Below are positions 18,082 to 29,136 of a stretch of DNA of 64,000 bases, piece after piece. The position numbers and the translations under genes are program-made. Source of the DNA: Microbacterium halophytorum (GTDB taxonomy: Bacteria; Actinomycetota; Actinomycetes; Actinomycetales; Microbacteriaceae); the NCBI RefSeq assembly GCF_002970975.1, contig NZ_PNFA01000015.1, positions 1 to 64,000 on the forward strand. The letters are read 5' to 3'. A model generated the notes under the pieces. The model searched no databases and was not told the DNA's origin. It saw only the letters and a list, made by a program, of their open reading frames with translations. Position 1 is the first letter of the stretch, and the number at the start of each line of letters is the position of its first letter.

Positions 18082-20688
18082 TCAGACGATCTTCCCGAAG
18101 AGAGGGACGACGACCCGCTCCGTGAAGTTCGCGGCACCCGCCGCTTTGAACAGCACGGCATCACCTGGCCGCAGCGTGTCGCGGACGCGGGCGAGGAAAT
18201 CCTCCAGGTTGCCCTCGTGCATCGTTGTGACGCCTGCTGCTCGCGCGGTCTCTGCGGCCAGCCGCATCCCGTCGCCGTGACACAACAAGATGTCGACCCC
18301 GAGCTCCGCGACTTTGACGCCGGCCTCGACGTGATTCTCGTGGAACTTGTCGCCTTGCTCCCCCATATCGCCCAACACGGCGATACGACGCGCATGCGGC
18401 ACGATCTCCACACGGGACAGCATGTCGAGCGACACTCCGAGCGCCAGCAGATTCGAGTTGTACGTATCGACCAACAACTGGTATCCGCCGTGTTCGACGA
18501 GGTTCTGTCGCACGCTGTTCGCGCGGTACGTCGAAAGTGCGCCGATGATTCGGTGCGGGGGCACTCCCGCCTCGCGCGCCGCTAGGTAGGCCGCCAGCGC
18601 GTTGCTCACGTTGTGGACGCCCGAGACGCCGAGCCACGCGTCCAGCACGGTGTCGCCGTCAACGATCGTGAAGCTCGAGTGCGATTCCGAGAGCTCGACA
18701 TCTCGCGCGTACACGTCGCACGCCGGATCATCGACGCCGTAACGCAGCGTGCGCACCGGGAATGTCAGTTCACGCAGGTACTCATTGTCGTTGTTCACGA
18801 TCAGCACGCCGTCTGCGGGCATGCCGTTGACGATATCGGTGTTGCCTTCAATGACGTTCTCGAGAGTGCCCATTTGGTCGAGGTGCCCATCCGCAATGGA
18901 CGTGATCACCGCGATCCGTGGCCTCAGCAGCTCCGACATCAATCCCGCAGCTTTAGGCGTGCCCTCGTGCACTTCCTGCACGAACGCCTCGTCAGTAGCT
19001 CGCAGCTTCTGGATCGAAGTATGAATCGTTGTGGCGGTGTTGCCGTTCCCACGTATGTGAAGTGTCTTCATGCCTGCACTCAGACACAGGCCGATGAGGT
19101 CTTTGGTCGTCGTCTTTCCCGCGGTACCTGTGACTGCGACGACGGTGGGATCGTAACGGTCGAGGATGTCTCGGCCGGCAGCCATGGCAGCCGCCCAAGG
19201 ATCCTCCACGACAAGAGTCGGAATGCCAGCGATCGGCTCCGGCGCGATCGCGACTCGCGCGTTCACTTCCCGCGCAGTTTCCGGCGTGATCCTGTGCTGA
19301 ATCTTCGCGCCCCGCGTGCGCGCGCCGAGGACGACAGCACAACCCTTTGCGATGTCTTCGAGCCGGGTCGCGATGCGGTTGAGCGGCTTGTCCGCACGAC
19401 TGCCCAGCACGGCCTGATCTGCATCGGAGAACTCCACACCGAGCAGCTCGGCAAGTGTGTTCGGCGTGAAGTGAGGCTGGTAGTGGCTGAAGACCGTGAC
19501 CCGGCGCTGCTCGTGGTGCGCAATGCCGTCGCCGAGAAGCTTCGTGATCTGACCTGCCACGGCGCCCGCGCGATCGTGCTCGCGAAATGCTCGGCTCCCA
19601 GCGGGGAGTGGTATCGCCGGTGTAGCTGCGCCTTCGTAGTACGGCAGTCGCAGCACTGGTATGAAGGCATCCTCGATGTCGACCGATCCGTCGACAGTCG
19701 GACGAAGTGTCAAGCGCAGGAGAACAGATGCGTAACCGGCCTCCCGAGATGCCCCCGACATGAGGGTGCCGAGCGACGTGGCGAGCGGAACCTCACGTTC
19801 GTCCTCCGTGCGGTAGCGCTCGTATTCCGAGACCGTGCCCGGCCGATTGCACGCAACGTAATCGACGCCGAGCTCCGCCATCGTCATCCCTGCGATGCGG
19901 CGCGCATCGATGTCGTGGGGCGCGGCCACGCCCTGGCAGTTGAGCATACCGATGATGACTCCAGCGCCGCGGGAGCGGACGGTCTCGACGTCCGCGGCGA
20001 CGCGTTCAGGCGAATACTCGCTGAGCAGCGCGGCCGCCCCGTCCGACGTGATTCGAGCGTCACGATCACGGATGTCGAGGGTGTATGAGAGTACCGCGAC
20101 CAGAATTCCGTTGACCTCGTACACAGGCGCACTCTCCCTGCCCAGCCCGGAGAGCACCACCCCTCGCGCTCGCGCCGCCGCCTCCGTGGCGAGGACACCA
20201 GCCACGCCGAGCGAAAGATTACGAGGGTGCGCCGCCGCGATGCAATCGATGCCTGCGTAGCGGATTGCTTCGAGATACTCAGACCGAGCATTCGCGTATC
20301 TCCCGGACTTCATGACGCCCTGTGCCAGTGCGAGCGACGGGTACTTGTCATCAACGACCGAGGTGAAGCTCGCGATCGAAAGATCGCTCGCATCGAACGT
20401 GCCCTTGATGTGCTTGAACGACGAGCGGAATTGGTACGCGTCACCGACTCGCGCATTATTCTCGAGCGCAAGATCGTAGTGCAGAGCACCACCGATCGTC
20501 ACGACTGCTTGCCCCAGCGCGGTATCCACGCTCCTTCGCCACACACCGTCAGCGTCCTGGTGAAACTCCTCCGAGGCTGAGTGGTCACTATCCGGCTCGG
20601 TGTCTAGTCGAACAAAGGACGGCGAGTAAGTCGCGAATCGCTCAACGACGTCGCTGTCGCTCAGGCCAGCCATACTCTGGTTATCCAT
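18082..20688 (-). CDS. Degenerate CapA domain fused to MurF-like Mur ligase
   Basis: 868 aa. The ATG at 20688 is chosen because GGAGGAG lies 6 nt upstream; an upstream in-frame start would add only 8 residues. Residues about 60-350 align with CapA-like domain 2 of the 1689-aa protein (compare DAYQFRSSFKHIKGTFDASD with DTYQFRPLFRHVRKLLQSAD), and the catalytic motifs are likewise lost: AHPRNLS, MLNCQG, CNRPGTVSEY. Residues about 395-868 are a MurF-like ligase with P-loop TGTAGKTTTKD (520-530), GNGNTATTIHTS, VQEVHEGTPKAAG, HNVSNALAAY and a C-terminus VVPLFGKIV nearly identical to that of the giant protein. Apparently cytoplasmic. Likely role: ATP-dependent addition of an amino acid or peptide to a carrier; substrate unknown. 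First of the four large genes on this strand. Confidence 0.85.
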   Translation of the reverse strand: MDNQSMAGLSDSDVVERFATYSPSFVRLDTEPDSDHSASEEFHQDADGVWRRSVDTALGQAVVTIGGALHYDLALENNARVGDAYQFRSSFKHIKGTFDASDLSIASFTSVVDDKYPSLALAQGVMKSGRYANARSEYLEAIRYAGIDCIAAAHPRNLSLGVAGVLATEAAARARGVVLSGLGRESAPVYEVNGILVAVLSYTLDIRDRDARITSDGAAALLSEYSPERVAADVETVRSRGAGVIIGMLNCQGVAAPHDIDARRIAGMTMAELGVDYVACNRPGTVSEYERYRTEDEREVPLATSLGTLMSGASREAGYASVLLRLTLRPTVDGSVDIEDAFIPVLRLPYYEGAATPAIPLPAGSRAFREHDRAGAVAGQITKLLGDGIAHHEQRRVTVFSHYQPHFTPNTLAELLGVEFSDADQAVLGSRADKPLNRIATRLEDIAKGCAVVLGARTRGAKIQHRITPETAREVNARVAIAPEPIAGIPTLVVEDPWAAAMAAGRDILDRYDPTVVAVTGTAGKTTTKDLIGLCLSAGMKTLHIRGNGNTATTIHTSIQKLRATDEAFVQEVHEGTPKAAGLMSELLRPRIAVITSIADGHLDQMGTLENVIEGNTDIVNGMPADGVLIVNNDNEYLRELTFPVRTLRYGVDDPACDVYARDVELSESHSSFTIVDGDTVLDAWLGVSGVHNVSNALAAYLAAREAGVPPHRIIGALSTYRANSVRQNLVEHGGYQLLVDTYNSNLLALGVSLDMLSRVEIVPHARRIAVLGDMGEQGDKFHENHVEAGVKVAELGVDILLCHGDGMRLAAETARAAGVTTMHEGNLEDFLARVRDTLRPGDAVLFKAAGAANFTERVVVPLFGKIV

Positions 20689-20778
20689 CAGTTCTCCTCC
20701 TCCGGCACGCAAGCCGGAACTCCATCCCCTGCTCCGTCCGTACCGCGCCGAGCGCGCCGCCGTGCGGTTGTCGCCGCT

Positions 20779-21531
20779 CTACTCGGCCGGGTTCATATCG
20801 GCGTTGTACTGCTCGAGCACCTCGGCGATGGGGCCGTCCATCACCAGACGGTGGTCGCGAATGTAGAGCCCCCGGGTGCAGAACCTCTGCAGGTCCTTCT
20901 CGTTGTGGCTCACGAAGAAGAGCGTACGGCCCTCAGCGAGCATCTCGTCGATGCGGGCGTAACACTTCTCCCGGAACCCCTTGTCGCCGACAGCCAGCAC
21001 CTCGTCGACGAGGATGATCGGCTCGTCGAGGCGGGACACCACGGCGAACGCGAGGCGCACCTTCATGCCGCTGGAGAGGTGCCGGAACGGCGTGTTCTGG
21101 AACTTGTGCAGCTCTGCGAAGTCGATGATCTCGTCGTAGCGGGACGCGACCTCGGCCTTCGTCATGCCGTGCAGGCCGCCGGCGAGGCGCACGTTCTCCT
21201 TCACCGTGAGGTCGTTGGCGAAGCCGCCCGTGATCTCGATCAGCGGGGCGACGCCGCCATTGACCTGCACGTTCCCCTCATCCGGGATGAGCACGCTCGC
21301 GACGAGCTTCAGCAGCGTCGATTTGCCCTGGCCGTTCCGCCCGACTACGCCGATCGCCTCGCCGGGGCGCACGTCGAACGAGACGTCGCGCAGCGCCCAG
21401 AACTGGTCCTTGGGCGTGCGCCGGTTCGAGCTGGCGAACATCGACAGGATGCTGCTGCGCTGCCTCTTGCTGCGGCGGAAGCGGATGCCCAGGCCGGAGA
21501 CTTCGATGGCATTGCGCGCGTCGCGGGTCAT
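20779..21531 (-). CDS. ABC exporter ATPase, O-antigen/teichoic acid type (Wzt/TagH-like)
   Basis: 250-aa ATPase of a polysaccharide exporter. Walker A GVVGRNGQGKSTLLK, signature LSSGMKVRLAFA and Walker B IILVDEVLAVGD are clear. The ATG at 21531 overlaps the TGA of the permease gene (TGATG). It ends soon after the nucleotide-binding domain, so there is no Wzt-type C-terminal carbohydrate-binding domain. With the permease it forms exporter system 1, directly downstream of the CapA/Mur ligase cluster in position though transcribed ahead of it on the same strand. Confidence 0.92.
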   Translation of the reverse strand: MTRDARNAIEVSGLGIRFRRSKRQRSSILSMFASSNRRTPKDQFWALRDVSFDVRPGEAIGVVGRNGQGKSTLLKLVASVLIPDEGNVQVNGGVAPLIEITGGFANDLTVKENVRLAGGLHGMTKAEVASRYDEIIDFAELHKFQNTPFRHLSSGMKVRLAFAVVSRLDEPIILVDEVLAVGDKGFREKCYARIDEMLAEGRTLFFVSHNEKDLQRFCTRGLYIRDHRLVMDGPIAEVLEQYNADMNPAE

Positions 21532-22343
21532 CACAGCTCCTTCAGGATGGGGCGCTCGAGCGCACGCATTACGCGCATGCCGATGAGGAACAGGGCGACG
21601 GCGATGACGGCGGCCGAGATCACGGGGCCCGCGACCAGCTGTTCGGGGAAGAAACCCGCGCGATACAGCGCGAAGAGACCCGCGAGCGGGTTCGCGTATT
21701 CGAGCCAGCCGAAGCCGTCGGGCAGATCGCCGATGCCGTAGATGATCGGGCTGGCGTAGAACAGGGCGCGCAGCACGAGCTTCGCGGTCCGCTCGAGGTC
21801 GCGGAAGAGCACGCACAGTGGCGCGATGATGAGGCCGAGGCCGAGGAGCAGGAGCGCCTGCAGCGCGACCGCAACGGGGATCCAGAGCACGCCCCACCCG
21901 ATGCTCACGACGCCCCACCCCTGCGTGATTCCGGCCACGACGATGAAGATGAGCAGCACCGGGAGCGAGAGCAGGAATTCGACGCCCTTCGAGAGCACCG
22001 TGCGGGCCACCCAGATGGAACGAGGGATGGCCGTGGAGCGCACGAGCTTCGCATCGATCTGGAACGCACGGGTGAAGTCGCTGATGGACGTGTTGAACCA
22101 GACCCACGGCAGGAGCGCCGAGATAAGGAACAGGATGTAGGGCTCCTGCCCGACGCCGCGCTGGAAGACCTGCGTGAACACGAACCAGTAGATCGCGCTC
22201 ATGACGAGCGGGTCGAGCACGCTCCACAGGTAGCCCAACCAGCTCGTCGAGTAGCGCACCTTGAGGTCTCGGGCCGACACGAGCCAGAGCGATCGCAGAT
22301 ATTCGCGCACCCCGTGCGCGCCTGATCGTGCTCGTACCGTCAC
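21531..22343 (-). CDS. ABC exporter permease, O-antigen/teichoic acid type (Wzm/TagG-like)
   Basis: 270-aa ABC-2 family permease with about six transmembrane helices; the N-terminal motif VSARDLKVRYSTSWLGYLWS is characteristic of polysaccharide exporter permeases. GTG start with TAGGAT exactly 6 nt upstream and no Shine-Dalgarno, so probably a leaderless transcript. Translationally coupled to its ATPase. Likely moves a lipid-linked glycopolymer across the membrane. Confidence 0.9.
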   Translation of the reverse strand: MTVRARSGAHGVREYLRSLWLVSARDLKVRYSTSWLGYLWSVLDPLVMSAIYWFVFTQVFQRGVGQEPYILFLISALLPWVWFNTSISDFTRAFQIDAKLVRSTAIPRSIWVARTVLSKGVEFLLSLPVLLIFIVVAGITQGWGVVSIGWGVLWIPVAVALQALLLLGLGLIIAPLCVLFRDLERTAKLVLRALFYASPIIYGIGDLPDGFGWLEYANPLAGLFALYRAGFFPEQLVAGPVISAAVIAVALFLIGMRVMRALERPILKEL

Positions 22344-22349
22344 GCGTAG

Positions 22350-22355
22350 ATCCTA
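22350..22355 (-). promoter_or_regulatory. Leaderless-type -10 element of exporter 1 operon
   Basis: TAGGAT on the minus strand, 6 nt before the GTG at 22343. It lies in the 52-bp gap after the DUF6541 gene and implies separate transcription of the permease/ATPase pair. Confidence 0.5.
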
Positions 22356-22395
22356 CTGATGCGCATGGTCGGCGGACGCCGCGCCGCGCGGGCGC

Positions 22396-24390
22396 TCACG
22401 CCAGCGGGCCGCACTGCTCGATGCGGTACAGGCGCGAATCGTCGTCGTCGGCGACGAGCGTGAACAGGCCGGCGTCTACCGCCGCGCGGATCCCGGAGAA
22501 GACGCTGCCCTGCGGGTCGCCGCCGGCGAACTGGTGCGGGTTGTAGAGCACATAGCGCACGCGCAGCGCGTCGAGCGCCTCGCAGACCTCCGGCTCCTCG
22601 CCGATCATCGGGAGCCGCTGCGCAAGGGTCAGCCGTGCTTCGTCCCACTCCCCCGCGACATCCGGGAACACCGGCTCGCGCCCTGCATACACCCCCGTGA
22701 GCGCCGACCCGTCCCACGGGTCGCCGAGCACGCGCTGCCCGGCCGGCACCCGGCTGCGCACGTCGCCCTGCATGAATTGGATCTGCGCCGCGGACACCAC
22801 GGCGAACTCGCTGTCAGCCGCCGGGAGTCGGAACACGGAACCCGCTGACTCGCTCACACCGCTCTCGGCGAGAGTTCCCGTCGAGGCGACCGCGATGACG
22901 AACGACAGCGCAATCGCGGCGGCCGCGCTGATGGCGCGGCGCTTGGGGAAGATCACCCGGCCCAGCGTGACGACACCCACCGCAGCGAGCGGGACGGCGA
23001 GCAGCGGGAGCGCCGCGGCGACGAGGAAGGGGTCGTCGCTCCACGGGCCCGTCAGCGTGCGCGCGACAACGCCGTAACTGCCGGCGGCGAGCACGTAGAG
23101 CGCTGCGAAGAGAACGTACGACGCCACGAACCAGCGATTCGAAGGGCGGCGCAGCGCCATGAAGACCCCGCCGATCACGGCCAGCGCCAGCAGCGGGGCG
23201 ACGATCGTGACGATGCCGGTCACGCCCAGCAGCGACTGCGTCATGAGCACCTGCGTCAGGCTCTCGAACGCCGTCTGGTTGACGCGCATCGACGGGTAAT
23301 CGAGCTGTGCAGTGGGTTCGATCGCCTCGTGGCCGTACCAGAGGCCGAACGAGACGAGGACGAGACCTGAAGCCGCAGCGACCATTGCTGCGATCCGCGC
23401 GTGCCGCTGCCGCTCGGGGCCCTGGTCGCGGGCGTTGCGCACGACGACGATCAGCCGCCACACCGCGAAGGGTGCGACGACTACGAAAAGCGATGCGAGC
23501 GCCTTCGGCTCGGCGGCGACGATCGCGCCTCCCGCGAGAGCCGCTCCGACCGCTGCCGCGGTCCAGCGCATGGGGCGGGACCGGCGACCCCTGTCCCCGA
23601 GCACGGCGCGCGTGGCGAGCACCGCGAGAGCCGCCGCCGCCGGCATCAGCGCATAGGCGAACGTCGCCGAATAGTGCGTGCCCCAGGTGAGGAGCGCATA
23701 GGGGAACCAGCCGAACGACACGCCGAGGGGCATCGCAACGACGGCTGCCGACCACGTCGGGACGAGCGTGCGGGTGAACCAGCAGATGCCCGGCAGCCAG
23801 ACCGCCGCGACGAGCGCGACCCACAGCACGTTGAACGCCGCGGCGATGGGCAGGCCCGTGGTCTGCACGACGAGGGCGGCGAACGACTGCCAGGCCGACG
23901 ACTCGTAGACGAAGGCCCCGGCCGTGCTGTGCAGCTCGCCGAGCGCGAACGGCGATGCGGAGTGCCCGTCGAGGACGGCGCTCGTCGACGACAGCTGGAA
24001 GATCGCCTCGCGCGTCTGCGAGATGCGGTCGGGGGTGGGCACCCGGAAGAACGTGACGGTCGCGGCCGCGAGCACCGACAGCATCCAGAGGCCGATGGTG
24101 AGCAGCAGCCGCCTGTCGGGGCGCGGCTCGAGCCGGGGCATCGCCGGGCGCACGGCAAGGGCGAGCGCGAGGCCGATCGCCGTGACCGCCCCGACCTGCC
24201 ACCACGCGAACGACAGGCCGAACGCACCGAACAGCGTCGCAGCGCCCACGACGAGGCACACCCCGACGAGCCCCGAGATCGCGGCCCGTGCGAGGGCCCC
24301 GAGGCGGAACGGCGCCGTCACGATCAGCCCAGGCCCGACCAGCCAGGCGATCGCGGCCAGGAGCGAGGGGAATGCGTCGCCCCAGGTCAT
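22396..24390 (-). CDS. DUF6541-like polytopic membrane protein
   Basis: 664-aa protein with roughly 14 hydrophobic helices over residues 1-520 and a soluble C-terminal domain of about 140 aa. The first periplasmic loop (FFRVPTPDRISQTREAIFQL) and general layout resemble the actinobacterial DUF6541 family and, more loosely, GT-C glycosyltransferases. GGAGGG precedes the ATG. It lies 66 bp after glf, between the two exporters, so transfer or processing of a polyprenyl-linked sugar outside the membrane is a reasonable guess, not a demonstrated role. Confidence 0.7.
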   Translation of the reverse strand: MTWGDAFPSLLAAIAWLVGPGLIVTAPFRLGALARAAISGLVGVCLVVGAATLFGAFGLSFAWWQVGAVTAIGLALALAVRPAMPRLEPRPDRRLLLTIGLWMLSVLAAATVTFFRVPTPDRISQTREAIFQLSSTSAVLDGHSASPFALGELHSTAGAFVYESSAWQSFAALVVQTTGLPIAAAFNVLWVALVAAVWLPGICWFTRTLVPTWSAAVVAMPLGVSFGWFPYALLTWGTHYSATFAYALMPAAAALAVLATRAVLGDRGRRSRPMRWTAAAVGAALAGGAIVAAEPKALASLFVVVAPFAVWRLIVVVRNARDQGPERQRHARIAAMVAAASGLVLVSFGLWYGHEAIEPTAQLDYPSMRVNQTAFESLTQVLMTQSLLGVTGIVTIVAPLLALAVIGGVFMALRRPSNRWFVASYVLFAALYVLAAGSYGVVARTLTGPWSDDPFLVAAALPLLAVPLAAVGVVTLGRVIFPKRRAISAAAAIALSFVIAVASTGTLAESGVSESAGSVFRLPAADSEFAVVSAAQIQFMQGDVRSRVPAGQRVLGDPWDGSALTGVYAGREPVFPDVAGEWDEARLTLAQRLPMIGEEPEVCEALDALRVRYVLYNPHQFAGGDPQGSVFSGIRAAVDAGLFTLVADDDDSRLYRIEQCGPLA

Positions 24391-24421
24391 CGTTGCCCTC
24401 CGGTCCGTCTCGGTGCACGGG

Positions 24422-24451
24422 GCCGCGGCCCCTCAGCCGAGGGGCCGCGGC
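24422..24451 (-). terminator. Hairpin after glf
   Basis: Perfect 12-bp stem (24422-24433 and 24440-24451), loop CAGCCG, beginning 6 bp after the glf stop codon. It may terminate or stabilise the upstream transcript. Confidence 0.6.
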
Positions 24452-24456
24452 GTGCG

Positions 24457-27016
<2,560 letters not shown>

Positions 27017-27017
<1 letters not shown>

Positions 27018-27901
27018 CACACGTCCTGAGCGAAGGTCCGCTCGAAGCGGCGGAAGGTGAGCTGGCCGAGGAAGATCAGGGCGACGCCGATGGCGAGCGC
27101 CACTCCGATGTAGATGCCGAAGTGGGGCGGGAAGCCCGTCCAGCCCCCGGGGTGCGCCGCGTCCTCCGGAGAGACCGTGGGTGCCCAGAAGCCGTAGTGC
27201 AGCAGTTCGACCGCGACCGTCAGCGGGTTGCAGAGATAGATGTACAGGAGCGTGTCGCCGAGCGTGTCCTGGATCATCTGCCACGGGTAGAGGACGGGCG
27301 AGAGCCAGAGCGAGACCTGCTGGATGACGTCGGCGAAGTTGCCCGCGTCGCGGTACCGCACGTTGATGCCCGCAAACAGGATGCCCATGCCGAGCGCGAC
27401 GAGCGCGATCAGCAGCAGGCCCAGGAGAGCCGCACCGATGTGCCAGGCGCCGGGAGCCCACCCGTAGAAGATCGCGACGATCACGAGGATCGCCACCTGC
27501 GGCAGGAAGTGGACGAACGCGTCGATCACGGCAGCGACGGGGAACAGCTCGCGCGGCAGATAGATCTTCTTCACGAGCGATTTGTTCGCGACGACCGATC
27601 CGGTGGCCTTGCTGAAGGCGTCGTTGAAGAACGTGATCGCGGAGAACCCCGCGAACATGTACAGGGGGAAGTTGTCGACGCCGCGGTTGACCCCGAGGAC
27701 GACGCCGAGGATGAGCCAGTACACCATGAACCGGATGAGCGGCCGCACGTACGACCATGTCCATCCGAGCACCGAGTTGCGGTAGCGGGTCGACGTCGTC
27801 TTGCGCACCAGCAGCTTCAGCAGGTAGCGCCGACGGAAGACATCGATGAGTCCGCGACCCCGACCGGGGACGTTGAACTCCTTGAGATCGACTGTGCTCA
27901 C
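27017..27901 (-). CDS. Polysaccharide ABC exporter permease
   Basis: 294-aa ABC-2 permease with six predicted helices; RKTTSTRYRNSVLGWTWSYV is the typical cytoplasmic gate region of polysaccharide exporters (Wzm, TagG, RfbD types). GTG start; neither a Shine-Dalgarno nor a leaderless element is obvious, so the start is less certain. Coupled by TGATG to the ATPase. Together with glf this resembles galactan exporter operons (Wzm-Wzt) of actinobacteria. Confidence 0.9.
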
Positions 27902-27998
27902 TCGGCCGTGCCCCGAATCTTCCTCTGCTTATCGGACTTCCGCGATCGTAGCGCCGCCCGCCTGGAATCCTCGTGAGCCCCGGCGCGGCGCATCGCCG

Positions 27999-29069
27999 TC
28001 ACAGGTCCGCGTGCAGGTGCCAGACCTTCTCGGCGGCCCCCGCCCATGTGAAGGCGCGCGAACGGTCGTGGCCGAGCACGCTGAGCCGCTCCCGGCCCGA
28101 GCCGAGTGCGGTGCGGAGGGCCTCGCCGAGGTCCTCCGCCGCGACGAACAGGCCGCCGTCGTAGATGACCTCGCGGTGCACCGGGGAGTCGACCGCCACG
28201 AGCGGCACGGCGAGGGACATCGCCTCCACGGCGCGCCACGGCCAGGCGGTGCGCGTGCCGCCTGCGACGAACGCCGCGGCCTCCGAGATGACGGCGGCGC
28301 GGTCTGCGCGCGCGAGCGGCCCGAGCGTCACGACCCTGTCGGGCGACAGCCCCGCTGCCTGGGCGAGCTCGGCGACCCCGTCCTCCTGCCCGGTGGGGAC
28401 GTCGAGCACCGCGGCGGCGAGATCGGTCGCGGCGATCGCGCTCAGCGCCGCCAGCAGGCCGTCGGCGTCCGCCGTGCCGCCGCTGGTCGCGGCGAAGCGT
28501 TCCGGCAGCCCGGCGCCGATGCGGCGCGCCCCGGAATCGATCGGGGCCGCGAAGTCGAGTTCGACGGCACCCGGGATCACGCGGAGTCGATCGTCGACGT
28601 TGGCGTACGAGCTCAGCTCGTCCGCCATGGCGTGCGTCGGAACGACGATCGCGTCTGCGTAGCGCGCGGCGCGGCGCAGGAGACCGCGCTGGCGGGAAGC
28701 GCCCTGTGCGTTGCGCTCGGCCACCGACACCCACGGCGACAGGTCCCACACGCTGACGACCGTCTGGTCGCCGTCGTTGACGCGATCGTGCGCCATGAGC
28801 GGCGCGAGCAGCGTCGGGGAATGCACGATGCCGCGCGCCGACCCCCGCACGAAGCCCAGCGGCCAGTCGCGCCGCATGTGCTTGGCCGCCGTCACGTTGA
28901 ACAGCCCGTCGACGTCGATCCCGTCCTCCACGGGTGCGATGCCCTCTACGCGGCACCCGACGGGGGCCGTCGCGATGAGCGCTCGGGTGAGGTCGCGCGC
29001 GACGCCGCGCAGATCATCGTTCGTGGGGTGCACGACCTGGTCGAGCACGACGCGAAGGCTTACCGGCAT
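27999..29069 (-). CDS. Glycosyltransferase, GT4/GT1-like
   Basis: 356 aa, GT-B type. N-terminal Rossmann half with SVWDLSPWVSVAERN and DAIVVPTHAMADEL; C-terminal half with VVTLGPLARADRAAVISEAA followed by WPWRAVEAMSLAVPLVAVDSP, the nucleotide-sugar binding region (E-x7-E like) of family 4 transferases. ATG preceded by TAGGCT at 6 nt. Likely transfers a sugar to the lipid-linked precursor made in this locus; donor and acceptor unknown. Confidence 0.82.
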   Translation of the reverse strand: MPVSLRVVLDQVVHPTNDDLRGVARDLTRALIATAPVGCRVEGIAPVEDGIDVDGLFNVTAAKHMRRDWPLGFVRGSARGIVHSPTLLAPLMAHDRVNDGDQTVVSVWDLSPWVSVAERNAQGASRQRGLLRRAARYADAIVVPTHAMADELSSYANVDDRLRVIPGAVELDFAAPIDSGARRIGAGLPERFAATSGGTADADGLLAALSAIAATDLAAAVLDVPTGQEDGVAELAQAAGLSPDRVVTLGPLARADRAAVISEAAAFVAGGTRTAWPWRAVEAMSLAVPLVAVDSPVHREVIYDGGLFVAAEDLGEALRTALGSGRERLSVLGHDRSRAFTWAGAAEKVWHLHADL

Positions 29070-29075
29070 GAGCAG

Positions 29076-29081
29076 AGCCTA
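29076..29081 (-). promoter_or_regulatory. Leaderless-type -10 element of the glycosyltransferase gene
   Basis: TAGGCT on the minus strand, 6 nt before the ATG at 29069; no Shine-Dalgarno sequence. Confidence 0.5.
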
Positions 29082-29136
29082 TCTGCGCGTGCCTGAACCT
29101 CCGCGAAGACGCGCGTCACCGGGGCGCCGTGCGGTC

